Notes: generated by a model from the letters alone, not told the origin. Shown: positions 10,717 to 23,297, counted from the first letter of the stretch. The stretch is 64,000 nt of DNA from Synaphobranchus kaupii (GCA_029718625.1 CM056383.1:20313930-20377929), one strand, 5' to 3'. Program-made: numbers and translations.

Positions 10717-12573
10717 GAGTGGGAGGTACAGATCATGTTTTTTTGTAAATGGAGGGAATGGGGGATGCAGTATGATCAACAATGGATTTAGCTTGTGAGC
10801 TATTGATCAAATTTTAAGTGTAACTCAAGAGGCTAAACCCCTTACCAGCAGCCATGTTTTTCCCTGATGCCTATATGTTACTGAAAATGCATCTTGGAGC
10901 AGCAAGGTTTTTCCTTTCACATGAAAGAACACTACTGCATGCTTTCTTTAACTTGGCAGAGGGCAGTGCTATCTAATTTGGTATTCTCTTGTAAAAAAAA
11001 TAAAATAATAAGAACAAATATTTGGCATTAATGTTACGTGAACTCTATGAACCACAAAACGCTAAACACCCAGGTGAGAAATTAAAGCTGACTTGCAGGT
11101 TGCAGAGATGAATAATTTGCAGGAACACAATGATAGTGTCACCAACATAAATCGCAACATAATTTCACCTGAATGCATGTACTGCTGAAACATGAAACTG
11201 CATCATGCATCGGTTCTGCCTGTGCAAACTTGGGAATCACTGGCTTTGTACTTCAAAAGAGCAAACCTTATGTGTGCTGCAGCCGCTGTAATGCACAGCT
11301 GCACTAATGTAACTCTGCTGAGATGAAAGGGAAACGCCAAGCATTGTGGGGTACTGTTGCTGTGGAACATGGTGAGGAAAGTCAATTACTGTGCAACTTA
11401 AAAAGTTATGTATTTAAATGAGAACACTGCATCAGGTTCACTGGTGTAAAGGAATATTTTCATGGCAGGCATATATACAATATACTGTACTGCACTGTAT
11501 GGTCTTGTGTAGTTGCAGTAGTGACTTGTATGAAAGATAGACGTGCTGCACACACCGTGCTTTCCACCCAGGCCAGTGAGTCACTGAGCTGTTCTCAAAA
11601 CACCTTGAAAAGATCGCTCAGACCATAGGCTATAGGCCTTTAACACTGGAGAGTTCTGACCCACATGCTCTCACTAAACAAGAAGTGAAACAATTGACTT
11701 GCTGAGCTAAAGACCAAGGTTCCCAAGGGAACTAATTGCACTTTTGTTGCTTCTCCAGGGATGATGTCATATTCTGTGGCAGACGTTCAGAAGTTAAGTC
11801 ACCCATCTGAACTCACACTACATGCATTTGGAGCCACATAGTCAGTGGCTGGAGGAAATTTGGCATAAAGGTGCATAAGCTCTTCACTGTATTAACATTA
11901 CATTACATTACATTACAGTAGTCAAATGGTGCCGGTTCTTATCTCTGTCAGGGCACTTATGTTGAACCCTTGAGCCAGGCATCGTACTTGAATTGAAAAA
12001 ATGCTCATGAATGAATAGGTGATTCTGATTTCCAGAAGCATGTCCAGTCTGTTCAGTCAAAGCAAGTGTTTTTTTTTTATAAGACAAATTGATGACATCA
12101 TTATCTGATGCAGGGAATTGATAAATTAACAAAAAACAATGCCCCTATTCCTTCTCAGGTATTTTAGAGTCCACATCAACACCTCCTAGGATAAAGAAAG
12201 AACCATATAATAATATATTAATAGATTATGATGAATAATAGTATCTAATAACAACATGGAATATGTGAAGAATGCAGTGTATGGCTTTATTTTTAGCCTG
12301 CTTGTTCTCATTTGAGTTGCACAGCCTTTGGTTTATAGACATCTACTACATACTGTGTATAAAACAATTCAGGTGTATTAACAATGAAGTTTTGGTAAAG
12401 CAATGTAAATGCCCTCTCAAAAGGTATGTAGCTGTTACTTATTACATTACATTATAACCAATAACAAATTCCTTTTTGAGGCCTCATATGTCTACTTGCA
12501 CACTGGCAGTGTTTAACTATGCAGAGACTCACTTTCTAGTGGGATATTTGGTCTGATCTGAGATAATCTTCTT
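10717..12573. other. Non-coding DNA, nothing recognised
   Basis: No supported gene. A short (ATTAC)n run lies at 11893-11917, of the kind left by L2/SINE tails. Confidence 0.5.
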
Positions 12574-12640
12574 ATGTTACATTACATTAATTTAGCATGT
12601 GCCTTTATCCCAAGCAACTTACAACATAAGACAACGTTTT
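12574..12640 (-). mobile_element. L2/SINE 3'-tail remnant
   Basis: Sequence gttacattacattaatttag followed by catgtgcctttatcccaagc matches the minus-strand 3' tail of the fish L2-tailed elements (compare cattacatttatttagcaga at 43020). Only the tail is left. Confidence 0.65.
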
Positions 12641-13570
12641 ATATTTCTGTCACTAGTCAGAGGTATGCTGACTGTGCAGATACTGACATAGTATTATTGG
12701 GATTGTTTTTTTTTTTGCAATGATCCAAAAAGTACATCTATGCCATCTTTTAGCCCCTGGGCCAAAGGTTGAATATCCCTGATCTTTATAAGCAGCCACT
12801 TCCACTGAAGCTTTCAACCGTGTTGAGGTGATAAGACCGGGCCACCAGCACATCCATAGTCCAGGACCCCACTGTGGATGCTTCTGGAAAAGACATGAGT
12901 TACCGTGAATTTGAGAGGCCTTTAAAACCTTCTGTTCTCCTCTGGAAATGGAGATGTAATTACATTTGCAGCTAAAAAGGGGCTTATTCACATTTTGTTC
13001 AGTTTAAGGATGCAAATTAAGCATTTTGTGTCCCTGCATCGCCCCGGAGGTACGTGGAAGAAAGCAGACAAGATTTGCAAGGATTAGTTCCGTGCCTTTC
13101 TTTTGTCATGAAAAGAACCTGAGCTGAATAATGTATTAAGAATAGGTGAGTTTGAGGGGGGTGGCCTAGTTCTTCAAATGCACTTCCTTTTCAAGATATT
13201 TAAATTGATTTGGTGGAAGAAGATTCTACAGCAATGCTTAACCTCATTTACATATATTTAGAAATGCACCTTTATAAGGGGGTCGCCATTGGGTTTGAAA
13301 TACCTGGCTAAGCCCCTCACACAGTGACATCTTGAAAGGGGATTCCAGGAAAGATTTAAAATAACCAGTGAACCTTTTTTGATCTGGTGAAATTAATGTT
13401 TGTGTTATCATTCTCCAGGTTTGGTTATGTGAGGTTCAAGTTGCCGTGTTTCTTTCTCCATAACTGTAATTACAAACAAAAACAAGCAAGTGCTTATTTC
13501 AGTAGTCACTGAAACAACAGAGATGCATGTATAATATTTGCTTACCTTTTTTACTCAGAAAAAAAGTACA
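12641..13570. other. Non-coding DNA with an octamer motif
   Basis: No ORF with a recognisable motif. A perfect POU octamer ATGCAAAT followed by TAA lies at 13010-13019. This stretch looks less repetitive than most of the window; any regulatory role is speculative. Confidence 0.35.
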
Positions 13571-13725
13571 AGGGGGGCACTGCCGTCGTATCCTTGAACA
13601 AGGTACTTTACCTGAATTGCTTTGGTAAGATATCCATCTCTATACATGGATTGTATGTAAAGAATGTAAGCTGTCTATGTTGCTCTGGATAAGAGTGTCT
13701 GCTAAATACCCAAATCTAATGTAAT
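13571..13725 (+). mobile_element. SINE fragment with L2-like tail, plus strand
   Basis: It contains ggcactgccgtcgtatcctt then gaacaaggtactttacctga and the tail tgctctggataagagtgtct / gctaaatacc, ending near aatgtaatg. This is the body and tail of a common fish tRNA-derived SINE; the tRNA head is missing (5'-truncated). The minus-strand copy at 25319-25517 keeps the head. Confidence 0.8.
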
Positions 13726-14320
13726 GGAAAGTCCTCCACCGAAAGTAGATTGAATCTGGGCCTAATTGGCCATGTGGGAAATCAGTGAATGAAAAAAGGA
13801 TATGGTTCTTAGCCTCTTACGGGTGGCCTAAGGCCGAGCTGCAGCAATGAGGAAGTGATACCCCCATAGTGCTTGCATCATAAGGGCAACAAAGAGTGAA
13901 ATAAATCCTTATTTCCACCCAAATACTTTCACTGTCCCACCACCATGTTTTGTGAACACAAGTGCCTCTTAAGTCATTTGTCAATGAATGTAACAGATAT
14001 TTTTAAATATGTAACCATGTTAATGTGGGATATTAGTAGATGAATTGTCAGTAAGTGATTCATTTCACAACTTGACTAAGTTTATCTGTCGTGTACACTC
14101 AACTGCTCACTGGACTACACTACATACTGTATATTATGTGCTTTGCTTTTCTTACCAACACTGTGTTTGCAAGTTATCAAGCAGCAATAAGCTATTTTCA
14201 CTTCACAGTCCAGCTGAAGACTAATTTACAAGAGGTGGGTGTACACAGAGTAAAATAACAACTCTGCAACTGTCCCCAATTCGACCAGCAAAGAGACACA
14301 CAGATACGCAAGGAACATGC

Positions 14321-14414
14321 TCTGTTAAACACACACGCACACATACATGCACGCATACACACACTCACTCGCGTGCGCGCACACACTGCAATGTCTTAAA
14401 GACACACTCACATA
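14321..14414. repeat. Degenerate CA-rich microsatellite
   Basis: Imperfect CA/CG/TA alternation including cgcgtgcgcgcacacac. Alternating purine-pyrimidine tracts like this can form Z-DNA. Confidence 0.8.
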
Positions 14415-14778
14415 CACATACACATTAAAGTGCACTTAGATACTTGACATAAGATGCTCGGAAGAAGGTTTACCGAGCGTTACCCCTCCTTTTGCCTCAG
14501 AAGTATAGAAGTTGGTCTCAGTAAACCATGGCTGTTTTACAAGTCTCACAAGAATATATGACAACCATGTGATATACCTCGCCCGTTATAAAATAAAACA
14601 ACAAAAATAAAACTTTAAAGTAATTTCCACATGAAGCAGGAGGTGTCACCTTCATCGGACATGACACACCCTCTGAGCCATGGGAGACAAGATTGAGAGC
14701 AAATTAATTGGGGGAAAAAAAGCCAAGGTTAACACCTGTCCGTGGCCTGGCTTCGATGGAATTGTCAAAGTGATGCGA

Positions 14779-14840
14779 TCCCATTGGCTGCGCCAGGGAA
14801 AGTTTACGGATTATAAATGACTTCCGTCAGTCACGCAGTG
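14779..14840 (+). promoter_or_regulatory. Promoter-like CCAAT/TATA arrangement (speculative)
   Basis: A reverse CCAAT box (cccattggctgcgcc, 14780-14794) lies about 25 bp upstream of ttataaatg (14811-14819), which resembles a TATA box. A G+C-richer stretch follows. The spacing suits a core promoter, but no first exon or ORF is visible downstream, so this may be chance. Confidence 0.2.
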
Positions 14841-14929
14841 ATGAGGAGATAGGGCCGTATGTGTGGACAAGACATTTCCAGCACGGTCAAATCTATTTTG
14901 TTAGCAACTTCACGATATATACACATGCA

Positions 14930-14950
14930 AACACACACACACACACACAC
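14930..14950. repeat. (AC)n microsatellite
   Basis: About 10 AC units. Confidence 0.9.
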
Positions 14951-15719
14951 ATTTTCTCCTTCATTTTAATAGTAGATCTTATCAATTGTTCCTCATACAT
15001 TTTGTTTGAAAGATCCTAATTGTCAGCATTTGGCAGGTTTAACACTTCCCAACTGAGTGGCAATTACTGACAAGTACTCACACATAACTGTCATGGGCAG
15101 GAACAAAGGTGTTGCATGGGTGACCCAATGCTTGGAAACACAAACCAGCATTCCTGCATTACGTTCGGCATGCGTTTACATCACTGAGAGATTCGAAGTG
15201 CTGATCCCAGGCTCTGTTTGCAGATAGATTTTAATCTCTCCTTCACAAAGAAGGTAAACTTCAGCCTTTTCTAGTGTGGCCATGTGTTCCTTCCAAATTT
15301 ACTAAAGGAAAATAACATTACAAGCCCTTACAATGATATTTATTGAATAGACTGTATAATGTTATATAACCACTACAGAGTTGTGATGATCATCATTTTG
15401 TGGATACAGTCTAAGAATTTAACTGAAAAGTACTTTTTCTACCCAGTAAGTTTTTTTTTTTTTGTTCCAACAAGATGGAATAAATAGACGGACAAACAAA
15501 ATCACATAACGGGAAAGTATACAACAAAACCTTCTCTGACTCTACAAAGCAAAGAGTTTTAAGTCTCAGGCGTTTGGATTTGGCTTGCTTGGTTTCCCTC
15601 CATCTGTAGTAGAGATGTACTCAATTTCTGTGGGTAAAACAATAGAGGATGTGCCCCCCCTGCTGCAAGTATGTGGGAACTGCTTCAAGACCAGGGGATG
15701 ATGGGGATTGGGATGAGTG

Positions 15720-15738
15720 GAGAGAGAGAGAGAGAGAG
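15720..15738. repeat. (GA)n microsatellite
   Basis: About 9 GA units. Confidence 0.9.
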
Positions 15739-16654
15739 TGTTTAGCTTAGACATACAGTAAATAAACCCCATTAATCCTTCAGTGTTCTTCCTGTACGAC
15801 GGCAGAATTTGCTGCTCTATGTTTTTAGCCTGCATCCCATGCGTCAACTTGAAGGACCATTGTAAAATTATAATGGCTCAGAAGTGGCTGTCCCCTGCAT
15901 GGTATTCATTTAAAATTGCCCCAAACTAAAAGGGTCAAAGGCTGTAAAGGGGGCAGTAAACCAATGAGAGGTGACAGTCGAGCATTAAATGTACCCTTGG
16001 GTCAGCATAGCTACGGAGATGCAGGGATTAATGCGGCCTCTTGTTTCCTGTTCCTATGGGATGCAGATGGGGATGCTCAAAATTGCAAAGTGGGACTGTG
16101 GCTGATTTTCGCACACTAATGTTTTTTTGTGTTGTTTTGGTTTTGTATCTGGCCGGGTACATCATAAAACCACCTTCCTTTGAGTTTTCAGGAGTCCCAA
16201 AGGTATTAATTGCACATTTATATGTGACCAGAAGAAACATAGTCAGTCAGTTGAAATAAAATTGAATTAAAATCCCAAAACGAGCTCATTCACATCACAG
16301 ACATCTGCGATTCTGGAAATGAATGACGAGTGCTTGTAGAAGTGGGATATACTTTTCCTTTTTGGTTGCATTAGCATTAGCCCAATAACTCAGACATGAC
16401 CATCCAAAAGCCAATATATTTGCACAATATCTGCTCATTCTAATTAAAATAAAGAATCTCTCTCTCTCTCACACAAGGACACTCATATTTAAAAAGCCAT
16501 TTTGAGGATTTTTACAGATGTAGTTATTGTCTCCCATATCCTGTATCATGTTGGGCCTGTGGTCAGCTGCCCTGCTCACATGACTAAATGATCAAAGGCT
16601 GAACTTGTCCCCCACTGATAGGCTTCCCTGTCACCATCAAGGACCCAGCGGGTG

Positions 16655-16706
16655 GTGTGTGTGTGTGTGTGTGTGTGTGCGTGCGTATGTGCATGCATGT
16701 GTGAGA
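16655..16706. repeat. (GT)n microsatellite
   Basis: About 13 pure GT units, then imperfect gtgcgtatgtgcatgcatgt. Confidence 0.9.
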
Positions 16707-17049
16707 TAAAGATCTGTGGGGAGGTGGTTTCGACCTCAATGAAAATCATCTGATTTAAAGGTATGCAAACCAATCTGATAAAGCGGAAAGCCACACCAGC
16801 ATAATTGTAATTCAATTGAAAGGGAACAGTTGAACCTACAGTTCACCAAAATACAATCTTCACCAAGTTCACCAACACTACAAATCTGACATCTGACAGT
16901 ATCTGCAAGTACAGTATAAAAGCTTCAAAGTATTTTCCTTGAAATCAGGTTATGGAACAGGCAAGAGAACAGCCTGCAACAACTCTGCATTTTCTTCCCC
17001 TCGACAGCGACACTCACACACTCAGACACTTACAGGAAAACTCACACAA

Positions 17050-17059
17050 ACACACCCGC

Positions 17060-17111
<52 letters not shown>
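17050..17111. repeat. (CA)n microsatellite
   Basis: Longest dinucleotide run in the window, about 23 pure CA units after an imperfect start. The His/Thr-rich ORFs around 16939-17208 are artefacts of it. Confidence 0.95.
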
Positions 17112-17113
<2 letters not shown>

Positions 17114-19353
17114 ACGACTGCCCACATGGAGCAGCCCCACCTCTCTCAAGCCCAGCTCTAACCTCTCACTCACTGCGCTATTCTCAACTGTGCTCCGCCC
17201 AAAGATAATTTGTGGTATCTAAGTTATAGTGACAAGTTCTGAGCCTCGATGACCAGCTTATATACAGCATATACTGTATTTCATATATACTACATTATGG
17301 GGTGGGGAAACAGGACATTTTTATATACATTGATTTGAAACCAATAGAAGTGCATGATATAAACTTACAGTAAATCAAAAAAGATGGAAAAAGATAATGA
17401 ATCTTTTCAATAATGCCCTTGAGTGTAGTCACATCAAGTATATGCATCCAACTGGCTAAATTTCTTCTGCAGAATAAACAGATAGCAGATATCATTACAA
17501 AAAGCCCCTTACACTGAAGATGTTTAATGTCTGCAATTAAATTTTTTTTTATTCACTTACATCAGTTACATGAATAAAAAAAATGCCAAAAAGGGTGCTC
17601 AGAAGTGAATAAATGCAAACATTTTTGCCCTATTTTTGTAAAGTTTAGTGAATAAAACTTGTTTTAATTGCATATGCGTACATCTGCAGTGCAGGGCTTT
17701 TTGTAATAAACTAAGTGATTTCCTTCAGAGGTATAAGTATTGCGACTAAGTATATAGTCTTTTTTTGTGGTGTGAGGGTTAAAAGAATTAGATTTTCTTC
17801 TTGTACTGGACAGTCAGCAAACAGGTAGTGTCCCATTGGTAAAGGGTAACACGTTCAGAATGCTTTAAACCTTCCTTGATCTCCGCATGAAAACAATATG
17901 CACCTTTCATGTCAGTGTTTGGTTTTAGTGTGACCAAGGGCTCATAAAACTTAAAAAAACAATTTTCAAAAAACAAAAAACTTTTTCAATATGATCAAAA
18001 CTAAACTGGAATCATTCTGACCAGAGGTGGGTGGGCTTGCAGCTAGTTACTCTGAAGTGCCTCTAGCCTGTGCTGGCCCCCATCAGGCCCGGGGGCTACA
18101 GTGCCCTGGCTGATTGCTAGATAGTAATAGCCCAGAGGGGTGGAGCACTCTGCTGATGGATTGGATGTCCTCAAAGGTGGTTATGGGGGGGGGGGGGTCC
18201 TTCAAAGGTGGTTTGAGTCTTGGGGGTGGTCCAGGCAGGGGGACTGGGAGGTGAGGGGTGATATGGGGTGGAGGAGGGGTGGTGGTGGTGAGTGGCAGAA
18301 GACTAGAGCACACCGGACACGACAGGCCTGCTGTGTGTGTTTACTCTTTGGGAGAGGGATGGTTATTCGGCCAAACAGCCCTGCCATTGCTTCACATGTC
18401 GCCGCAATGCCATTCGCTCCATTCGCCATTCGTCTGCTAGTCTGCCTGCGTTTACACACTGCCAGCTCTTCCCAGAAATCCCGACTCATTCTCTTTCTCT
18501 CACTTCCTCTACTCCTCCCTCTTTTCTGCACCATCATTAAAGTCTCTCTCCAGGCAGACGGTGTGAAGTCCTAGAAAAAAAGAAAAACAGTTTAACGGCA
18601 TTTAAACATAAAGTGGTCCCTTATTTGCATGTGCTAATTCAATCTAATCTAAGGCTGATTTTTTTTTTTCAATTTGCAAATTCAAAAGGACTTAAGAGGA
18701 GGCTGGTCTTAATCAGGTTAGTTATCTTTAGTGTGAAGTCATTTCACTCTGCCTCTTTCTAATTTGCCTAATTGGATTTTTTTCACCAACAAAAACTCAA
18801 CAAACATGGAGGGTCGGACAACAAAAGGAGAAATCTCAAAGGAGATGGAGGGCGTGAGGTTGTGAGGAAGTGGGTGGCGGGTGATGGTGATGGCCGTTTA
18901 TCTGGTCTTATGCAGCTGTCCATTGTAAAAATGATCGGTGGTTGGTCACAGTCAAGTTCCTCTCCCCACCATTTGAAAACAAACAGGGGACCTGTGTGAC
19001 TAATTGAGGGGAGTGGCCGCCAGGTCTCCGGGTGGCCACAGAAAGGAGAGGTAGCCGAGGGCTCCTTTCTACCCTTCTGCAAATTAAATATTCTGAGAAT
19101 ATACTGAAATAAAACATATTATCAAGATATTGCACACTTCAACACGTATGGGCAAATATGTAAACTATTGGGTATGGCAATATATTGCCCTGCTGTAAAA
19201 TTAATTTGTCATGTTTTTGAAACAAAAATATTTTATATTAAATATATTGTAGTGTATTCCATTTCTGTAACTTCCCTCTTTGTACTGACTGACCATGCTT
19301 CTGGCAGTCTGACCTGCTTCAGGAAACCCTGCCCATGTACACATTCAGTGTTA
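17112..19353. other. TE-poor non-coding DNA
   Basis: No supported gene. The overlapping ORFs at 18083-18574 and 18772-19135 lie in G-rich/C-rich low-complexity DNA and have no domain I recognise. The stretch 18600-18790 contains a perfect octamer ATTTGCAT (18623-18630) and several ATTA/TAAT cores, and could be a conserved non-coding element. Confidence 0.4.
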
Positions 19354-19419
19354 CAGTTTTTTACGATTGCTTTGACTCATTTTGCACAGCAGAATTTCAA
19401 TGTACAAAACTCAAAATGC

Positions 19420-19690
19420 AAAGTGCCAAACTGACTTTCAATATTCATACTCTAAGACACCACATCCTATGCTGACATACAAAGTGTAAAACTGTTAACG
19501 CAAAGTGCTAAACTGACTTGCAGAATTCTTACTCTACGACACCACATCCTATGCTGACATACAAAGTGTAAAACTGTAAACGCAAAGTGCTAAACTGACT
19601 TGCAGAATTCTTACCTTAAGACACTACATTCTATGCTGACATACAAAGTGCAAAACTGTTAATACAAAGTGCCAAACTCTAAATCATATG
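19420..19690 (+). repeat. 82-bp subterminal tandem repeat, 3+ copies
   Basis: Copies start at 19420, 19502, 19584 and 19666 (last partial). Each contains aaagtgctaaactgactt and ctatgctgacatacaaagtg. The exact 82-bp spacing suggests unequal exchange inside the transposon end. Confidence 0.9.
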
Positions 19691-20103
19691 CTCCATTCTC
19701 AGAATACAGCCACCTAATATTACAACAATGTTCAAATGTTTATTACTACAAATTCAGATCACTAAATCAATTCAACAGGTGTTTGTAGTCATGTCTCAGT
19801 ACTTCCAACAACCTTGCCCAGGTGAGTAGCATTGCAACACAATTGAAAATATCTTCACCACTACATAAAAGGCTGCTTAGAAACCTGAATGGCAGTTTCT
19901 GACAACATGGAGCAGGTCAGTGAGGTTGAGGTTGGTAACGAAGGACAGGGTCATGCTCGTGGACCATGTACAGTAAATATACAGTATATAGGTAATAGGT
20001 ACTGTACATGCCTAGTTTGCTTAGACCCAGCCCTGAGACCATTGGGCAGGCCCACACACATCCATCCCTGATTGGTCAGCCTGACCCTCTGCTGGGGGCA
20101 TAG

Positions 20104-20535
20104 TACAACTCCGTGCGCCTCATACATTTTCTGGATGGGCTGTACAACCGTCTCGTACAGCCAAATGCTCAGATGGTGTTCATCATTGTCTGGGACAATG
20201 TAAACTTTGATCATGCATTGGCTGTGCAAGACTGGTTTACAGCCCATCCATAGTTCCGATTCCAATTCCTTCCACCTTACTCCCCCTTTCTGAACCCCAT
20301 CAAGGAGTTTTTCTCGGCCTGGTGGTGGAAGGTATATGATAGGTGTCCATATGAGCAGGAAACGCTACTTCAGGCCATGGATGAGGCATGTGATGACATT
20401 ACAGCCCAGCAGTGTCAGGGGTGGATAAGGCACTCAAAGATTTTACCAGCGCTGTCTTGCCAACGAAGACATCAGATGCGATGTCGACAAAATTCTGTGG
20501 CCAAATGCAGCGGAGAGGCAAAATGCTGGTTAAGC
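20104..20535 (+). pseudogene. Tc1/IS630-like DDE transposase C-terminal half
   Basis: A plus-strand frame encodes the C-terminal DDE domain of a Tc1/IS630-type transposase: YNSVRLIHFLDGLYNRL, VFIIVWDNVNFDHALAVQDW (second catalytic Asp in WDN), FLPPYSPFLNPIKEFFSAWW (third acidic site), then MDEACDDITAQQCQGWIRH. There is a TAG just before the segment (20101) and another at 20251. At the third catalytic position (NPI-x) the codon is AAG, Lys, where the family normally has Glu, so even a repaired frame would lack the triad. A possible N-terminus (MAVSDNMEQVSEVEV) starts at 19889. The gene is clearly dead. Confidence 0.85.
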
Positions 20536-20821
20536 ACAGAGAAGCAGTTATTTTTTTTACTTTACAGTAAAGTTTGTTGTTACTGTAACTGTTTTTGCTT
20601 TTACTGTTGTTTTTGTTTTTACTGTACAATACAGTTGAGTTTACAGTACTGCATTACTGTATTATTTTTCTTTAATGATTAAACTTCATATAATCTAATC
20701 TAATATTTTGTTTGTCTTTCATAAAAACACAAGCGCAAAACTGCAGTCTATCACAGGGGATGATTGCTGTACATAATTTCAAGTATTTATGAGGAAATGA
20801 CCATTGCATATTCTTTTTTGG

Positions 20822-21290
20822 TAACAAGTATTTTGTGTTTGACCGCATTATTTGATAATGGCCATTGTATTTGAAAATGCACCAATAATTAAACTTCAAC
20901 GATGAACATATCCACTGTTCTGACACTATGATAAACTTTAGCATGAAATACAATCTAATTTGGTTCAGTTGTTTCTATTGTGCATGCTATATATGATTTT
21001 GAGCCCAAGATTAGGAGTATAGCATTTTGCGTTATGACCAAAAAACACTTTCAAACTCTTTTTTTATCAGAAGGATTTTGTGTTTGGCAGCATTATTTCA
21101 TGATGACTGTTGTATATTGAAAATGCAGCAATGATTTAACTTCATTGTTTGAAATATCTAATGTTCTGGTGCTGTGATAAACTTTTGCATATAATATTCT
21201 CTGATTTGACACTGGTATTTTTATTTTGCATGCTATATTACATTTTGAACCCAAAATGAGCAGTATAGCATTCTGTGGTAAGAGTTTTGC
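20822..21290 (+). repeat. Diverged tandem pair, about 245-bp period
   Basis: attttgtgtttgaccgcatt near 20830 and attttgtgtttggcagcatt near 21075 begin two similar blocks that share aaaatgca(c/g)caat and tgtgcatgctatat-type segments. Lies in the 3' subterminal region of the Tc1/mariner-like element. Confidence 0.8.
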
Positions 21291-21342
21291 ACATTGAAAC
21301 TTTGTTGTGCAAAATGAGTCAAAGCAATCGTAAAAAACTGTA

Positions 21343-22750
21343 ATACAACTATTAACAAATTCAGTGTTCATATCCCCAAAAAGGATAGTTTTTACACAAC
21401 AGAACTGAACTCTAGCAGCGTTAAATCAACTCTAAGGTGTTTATTTGAGTCAAATGGGACAATATGTACTCCATTAGGGTTGAAAGTACTCTATCAGAGT
21501 TGATTTTATACTGAACATTTTGCTGTACTGTAAAATGCAATGTACCTCTGCTGTGTGGAGTCCTACAGACACAGAGCTGGAGCTTTGGGGTTCCAAAAGG
21601 GGTTCCTGCACCAGCGAGAATTGAGTTTAATATGTGGCACAGTATAGGTGTTGAACTAGGGGATAACATACAAACACATTCTATATTGCGTGGAGAAAAA
21701 AAGTAATGTCTAACATTCAAAGAACAAACATTAATTATTGTGTGCTGGCTTCAAAGATTACACTCTTGGGGGTATTTTTGTAAAAAAATAAATTAAAAAA
21801 AAGTACCATCTCTATTGTGATTAATTGCCTTATTAGGGGTCCAGGAAACAGGTATTTGACCTGATGAATAATCTCAACATTGGTCACCGCATTCAAAATT
21901 ATGCCTTTTTTGGCATATCCAAAAAAAAAAAAAAAAAAAAAAGAACCTGTTTGTTTTCTTGTGATATATAGATAATCAAGCATATTGATTTATTTCTAAT
22001 TAATGCAAGGTGTGGATTTTTAATTAAACCGTGTTTCAGAATTTTTAAATTATCCAATCTGTGTGGAATCAAGTAGAAACAAACATATTGGAGCGACACA
22101 CTGTGCAATGAATAACAGCTCTCCATCCCCAGTGCATATTAACACTCAGTGCAATTATTTATTTATTTTCGCTTATAGAATATATCTATTTCCTTTATTT
22201 ATAGGCATATTCAAAATATTCTCCAATTCCTTTTGAAACCGTATAAATGACAGTTTACATCTCGTGCAATTCTCAAGGGCTTTGATGAGGCATTTATAGA
22301 CCCCGTCCCGAAAACCGTACTCCATCTCATGTATTTTTCATGGATTATGTTTTTTAAAGATCAAAGCCACATTTTCCTGTACGCTATTGTATATAGACAT
22401 GTTAACTAGGACCTCTGTCATAAATTCTGTTTCATTTTCAATATGCCTTTTGTTTGACGATAATATCTACGCAAAATCTTAGAATTAAATGTTCCTGTTA
22501 AAAAATGAGTCTTTTGCCATACCAAATCCACCAGTTACATGACAGAAACAGCCCTGTAGGTTTTCTCTGAATATCCTCTGAGGAGGATGTAAGGGGATGA
22601 CTATGGAGAACAACTATGTCAGATGATTCAGAACTGTGTGTTATACTTGGCTACACTGGTATGGAATCCAGAATGTGCCACTAGCCTACGAGAAGGCCCA
22701 ATGAATGGTCCATAACTGGCCGCAGTGTTGCCCAGGGAGGGAGTGATCTA
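21343..22750. other. AT-rich non-coding DNA
   Basis: No supported gene. A poly(A) run lies at 21921-21942. Repeats of the type aactctaacagtgttaa occur in loose form near 21415-21510. Confidence 0.5.
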
Positions 22751-23297
22751 GGGGTGGATTCCAATCGCTTATTTTATCCATCCTCTTCTCCTCGGTCCTC
22801 GCCTGACCCGGAAATCGATTGAGGTCCGCCATCTTTAAGGACATTACAAACCGCTATATTTTTCCACAGTGGAGTGAGGAGTGGGGAACGAGGATGCTCC
22901 CGGAGGATGCTTCAGTGAAGAAACACAAGTGTAGCTCTCGGAACGCATGACGTGTATAAATTATCCACGTCTCGCTGGCACACCCCTACACAAATTCAAT
23001 TTTACAGTTCCTTTCCATTTATTAAAAAGCGCAAATCCATAATGACACTCTTTCTTCATAACTAACAAAAGCTACGTTTATTCATGAAAAAATAAGCTAA
23101 AAAACATCATATGTAAGCACGTCAGCATAATATGACCCTGACGCTTGATTGAGCAAGGACGTTCCATTTGCCTAATTCATGTTGCCTCTATTCCTCCATC
23201 CTCGTATCCTTTCCTTGCATCTTCCGTTGGGCGGGGTTAAGGAGCGAGGGAAGGACGTGAGAAAAGGATGCAAGGAGTGAGTGATTGGAATGAACCC
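22751..23297. mobile_element. MITE, about 547 bp, GATTCCAATC ends
   Basis: The left end gggtggattccaatcgctta and the right end, which reads gggttcattccaatcactca on the minus strand, are inverted repeats. Subterminal blocks are also inverted (atccatcctc…/…aaggatgcaagg). No clear TSD, superfamily not assigned. Confidence 0.75.

Larger units (their letters stand above)
13726..16654. other. TE-poor non-coding DNA with microsatellites
   Basis: No supported gene. CA-rich runs lie at 14321-14414 and 14930-14950 and a (GA)n run at 15720-15738. The segment 14630-14880 has a promoter-like arrangement (separate entry). Confidence 0.45.
19354..21340 (+). mobile_element. Tc1/mariner-like element, 1,987 bp, dead
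   Basis: Ends are inverted repeats of about 60 bp beginning CAGTTTTTTACGATTGCTTT, flanked by TA on both sides (19352-19353, 21341-21342). The left subterminal region holds an 82-bp tandem repeat and the right one a 245-bp tandem pair. The middle holds a broken DDE transposase on the plus strand. Structure and TA duplication fit Tc1/mariner in the broad sense. Confidence 0.9.

Noticed and set aside
16939..17208. Two overlapping ORFs rich in His and Thr
   Set aside because: They are the reading of a (CA)n microsatellite.
18083..18574. Cluster of ORFs on both strands (144, 111, 76, 67, 60 residues)
   Set aside because: Low-complexity G- and C-rich DNA; no domain or codon pattern that favours one frame.
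19951..20265. 104-residue minus-strand ORF
   Set aside because: It is the antisense of the Tc1/mariner-like transposase remnant on the plus strand.
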